Below, in pieces: positions 63,391-64,000 of a stretch of DNA of 64,000 nt. The stretch is from Comamonadaceae bacterium M7527 (GTDB lineage: Bacteria; Pseudomonadota; Gammaproteobacteria; Burkholderiales; Burkholderiaceae_C). Within the stretch, counting starts at the first letter, position 1; every line of letters begins with the position of its first letter. The stretch covers positions 620,001 to 684,000 of the forward strand of contig CP087990.1 in NCBI GenBank assembly GCA_021044545.1, given 5' to 3'. Position numbers and translations under genes: made by a program. The notes under the pieces are model-generated. The model saw nothing but the letters and a program-made list of their open reading frames with translations. It ran no database searches and was not told the origin of the DNA.

Positions 63391-64000
63391 ATGTCGCACG
63401 CCACAGAACTTGACCTGCCATGGTTGGAGCCGCACCAGCCGCTGCCCCCAGCGCGCCAAGCGTGGCCCAGCGGCACAGCCTATCCGGGTTTGCTGGCGGC
63501 TGGCGGCGACCTGAGCGTAGACAGACTTTTAGACGCCTACAGCCGAGGCATATTTCCCTGGTTTAGCGACGGCGAGCCAATTTTGTGGTGGTCTACCAGC
63601 CCTCGCATGGTGCTCGTGCCTGCGCATTTCAAATTGCACAAAAGCCTTCGCAAACAGCTGCGTGGCTTTCTTAACAATCATCAGCTGCGCATTGCTGTTG
63701 ACACCCACTTCAAGCACGTCATCGCCCAATGCGCCACCGTTGCAAGAGACGGCCAGGCGGGCACATGGATAGGCCCTCAAATGCGCCAGGCCTATACCGC
63801 GCTGTTTGAAGCTGGCTACGCACACTGCATCACCGCCTGGATAGACGACGTGTGCGTGGGCGGCCTGTACGGCGTAGCCATAGGGCGCATGGTCTATGGC
63901 GAGTCCATGTTTAGCCTGCAAAGCAATGGCTCCAAGTTGGCATTGGCAGCACTGGTAGCCATTTGCAGGCGCGAGCAGGTAGCCCTGATTGACTGTCAGC
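63391..64000 (+). CDS. aat: Leucyl/phenylalanyl-tRNA-protein transferase Aat (3' end outside window)
   Basis: The frame from ATG 63391 is open to the right edge, about 203 residues. LDLPWLEPHQPLPPARQAW, GLLAAGGDLSVDRLLDAYSRGIFPWF, ILWWSTSPRMVL and VYGESMFSL are the conserved Aat blocks. The enzyme adds Leu or Phe from tRNA to proteins with N-terminal Lys or Arg, feeding the ClpS/ClpAP N-end rule pathway. The last few dozen residues are missing only because the window ends. No arginyl-transferase (ate) gene is visible here, though it often follows. Confidence 0.94.
   Translation, partial: MSHATELDLPWLEPHQPLPPARQAWPSGTAYPGLLAAGGDLSVDRLLDAYSRGIFPWFSDGEPILWWSTSPRMVLVPAHFKLHKSLRKQLRGFLNNHQLRIAVDTHFKHVIAQCATVARDGQAGTWIGPQMRQAYTALFEAGYAHCITAWIDDVCVGGLYGVAIGRMVYGESMFSLQSNGSKLALAALVAICRREQVALIDCQ

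Overview
The window reads as chromosome of a betaproteobacterium, most likely family Comamonadaceae (order Burkholderiales). This rests on gene order: the smc-zipA-ligA block, dapC-dapD-dapE, rimP-nusA-infB-rbfA-truB-typA, guaB-guaA beside ratA-rnfH/smpB, a spare 83-residue infA, and protein sequences typical of that group. The genus cannot be fixed from sequence alone. I see no rRNA, tRNA, CRISPR array, insertion sequence or integrase gene.

Layout. 1-2.4 kb: the end of a chemotaxis cluster (cheB tail), a response regulator fused to an adenylate cyclase, and a class I cyclic-nucleotide phosphodiesterase, i.e. a make/break cAMP pair. 2.5-24.4 kb: housekeeping genes. These are map, glnD, def, a small cytochrome c, ligA-zipA-smc (minus strand), the lysine/peptidoglycan genes dapC-dapD-dapE, infA, prmB with an ABC-F ATPase, and a minus-strand unit paiB > tadA-dehalogenase fusion > LD-carboxypeptidase > potassium channel joined by stop/start overlaps.

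24.5-41.9 kb: an accessory defence island with no integrase, ending at the 3' end of guaA. Its first half (24.5-33.5 kb, minus strand) is a type I restriction-modification operon carrying extra cargo: hsdM, a 79-residue DUF1016-like remnant, hsdS with a shortened second specificity domain, a SIR2-domain protein, an Mrr-like nuclease and hsdR. The first four genes overlap head to tail. Its second half (33.9-41.5 kb) is visibly A+T-rich. It holds a methyltransferase fold lacking the NPPY catalytic motif, an Eco57I-type adenine methyltransferase, a helicase with an N-terminal GIY-YIG-like nuclease domain, a DUF4268 nuclease-like protein, a DnaQ-type exonuclease with two tandem zinc ribbons, and an acetyltransferase. 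This half lies between two copies of a direct repeat spaced exactly 8,104 bp apart; a degenerate second copy of the guaA 3' end lies beside the right repeat. The likely history is that a type I system once sat directly downstream of guaA and a second defence module was then added with duplication of the guaA-hsdM intergenic region.

41.9-64 kb: housekeeping again. guaA and guaB (GMP synthesis), rnfH-ratA, smpB, an enoyl-CoA hydratase/hydrolase gene, the translation operon rimP-nusA-infB-rbfA-truB-typA, two small membrane-protein genes, fabI, a MAPEG-like gene, an RND efflux pump with its adaptor behind a palindromic operator-like site, and the start of aat.

Reading quality. Six sites in five genes (ligA twice, dapD, the ABC-F gene, the island exonuclease, rimP) break an otherwise full-length protein, and each is restored by one extra base (at the ABC-F site possibly four). 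The sites in ligA, rimP and the exonuclease are homopolymer runs. Since ligA and dapD are normally essential, these look more like sequencing or assembly deletions than real pseudogenes.
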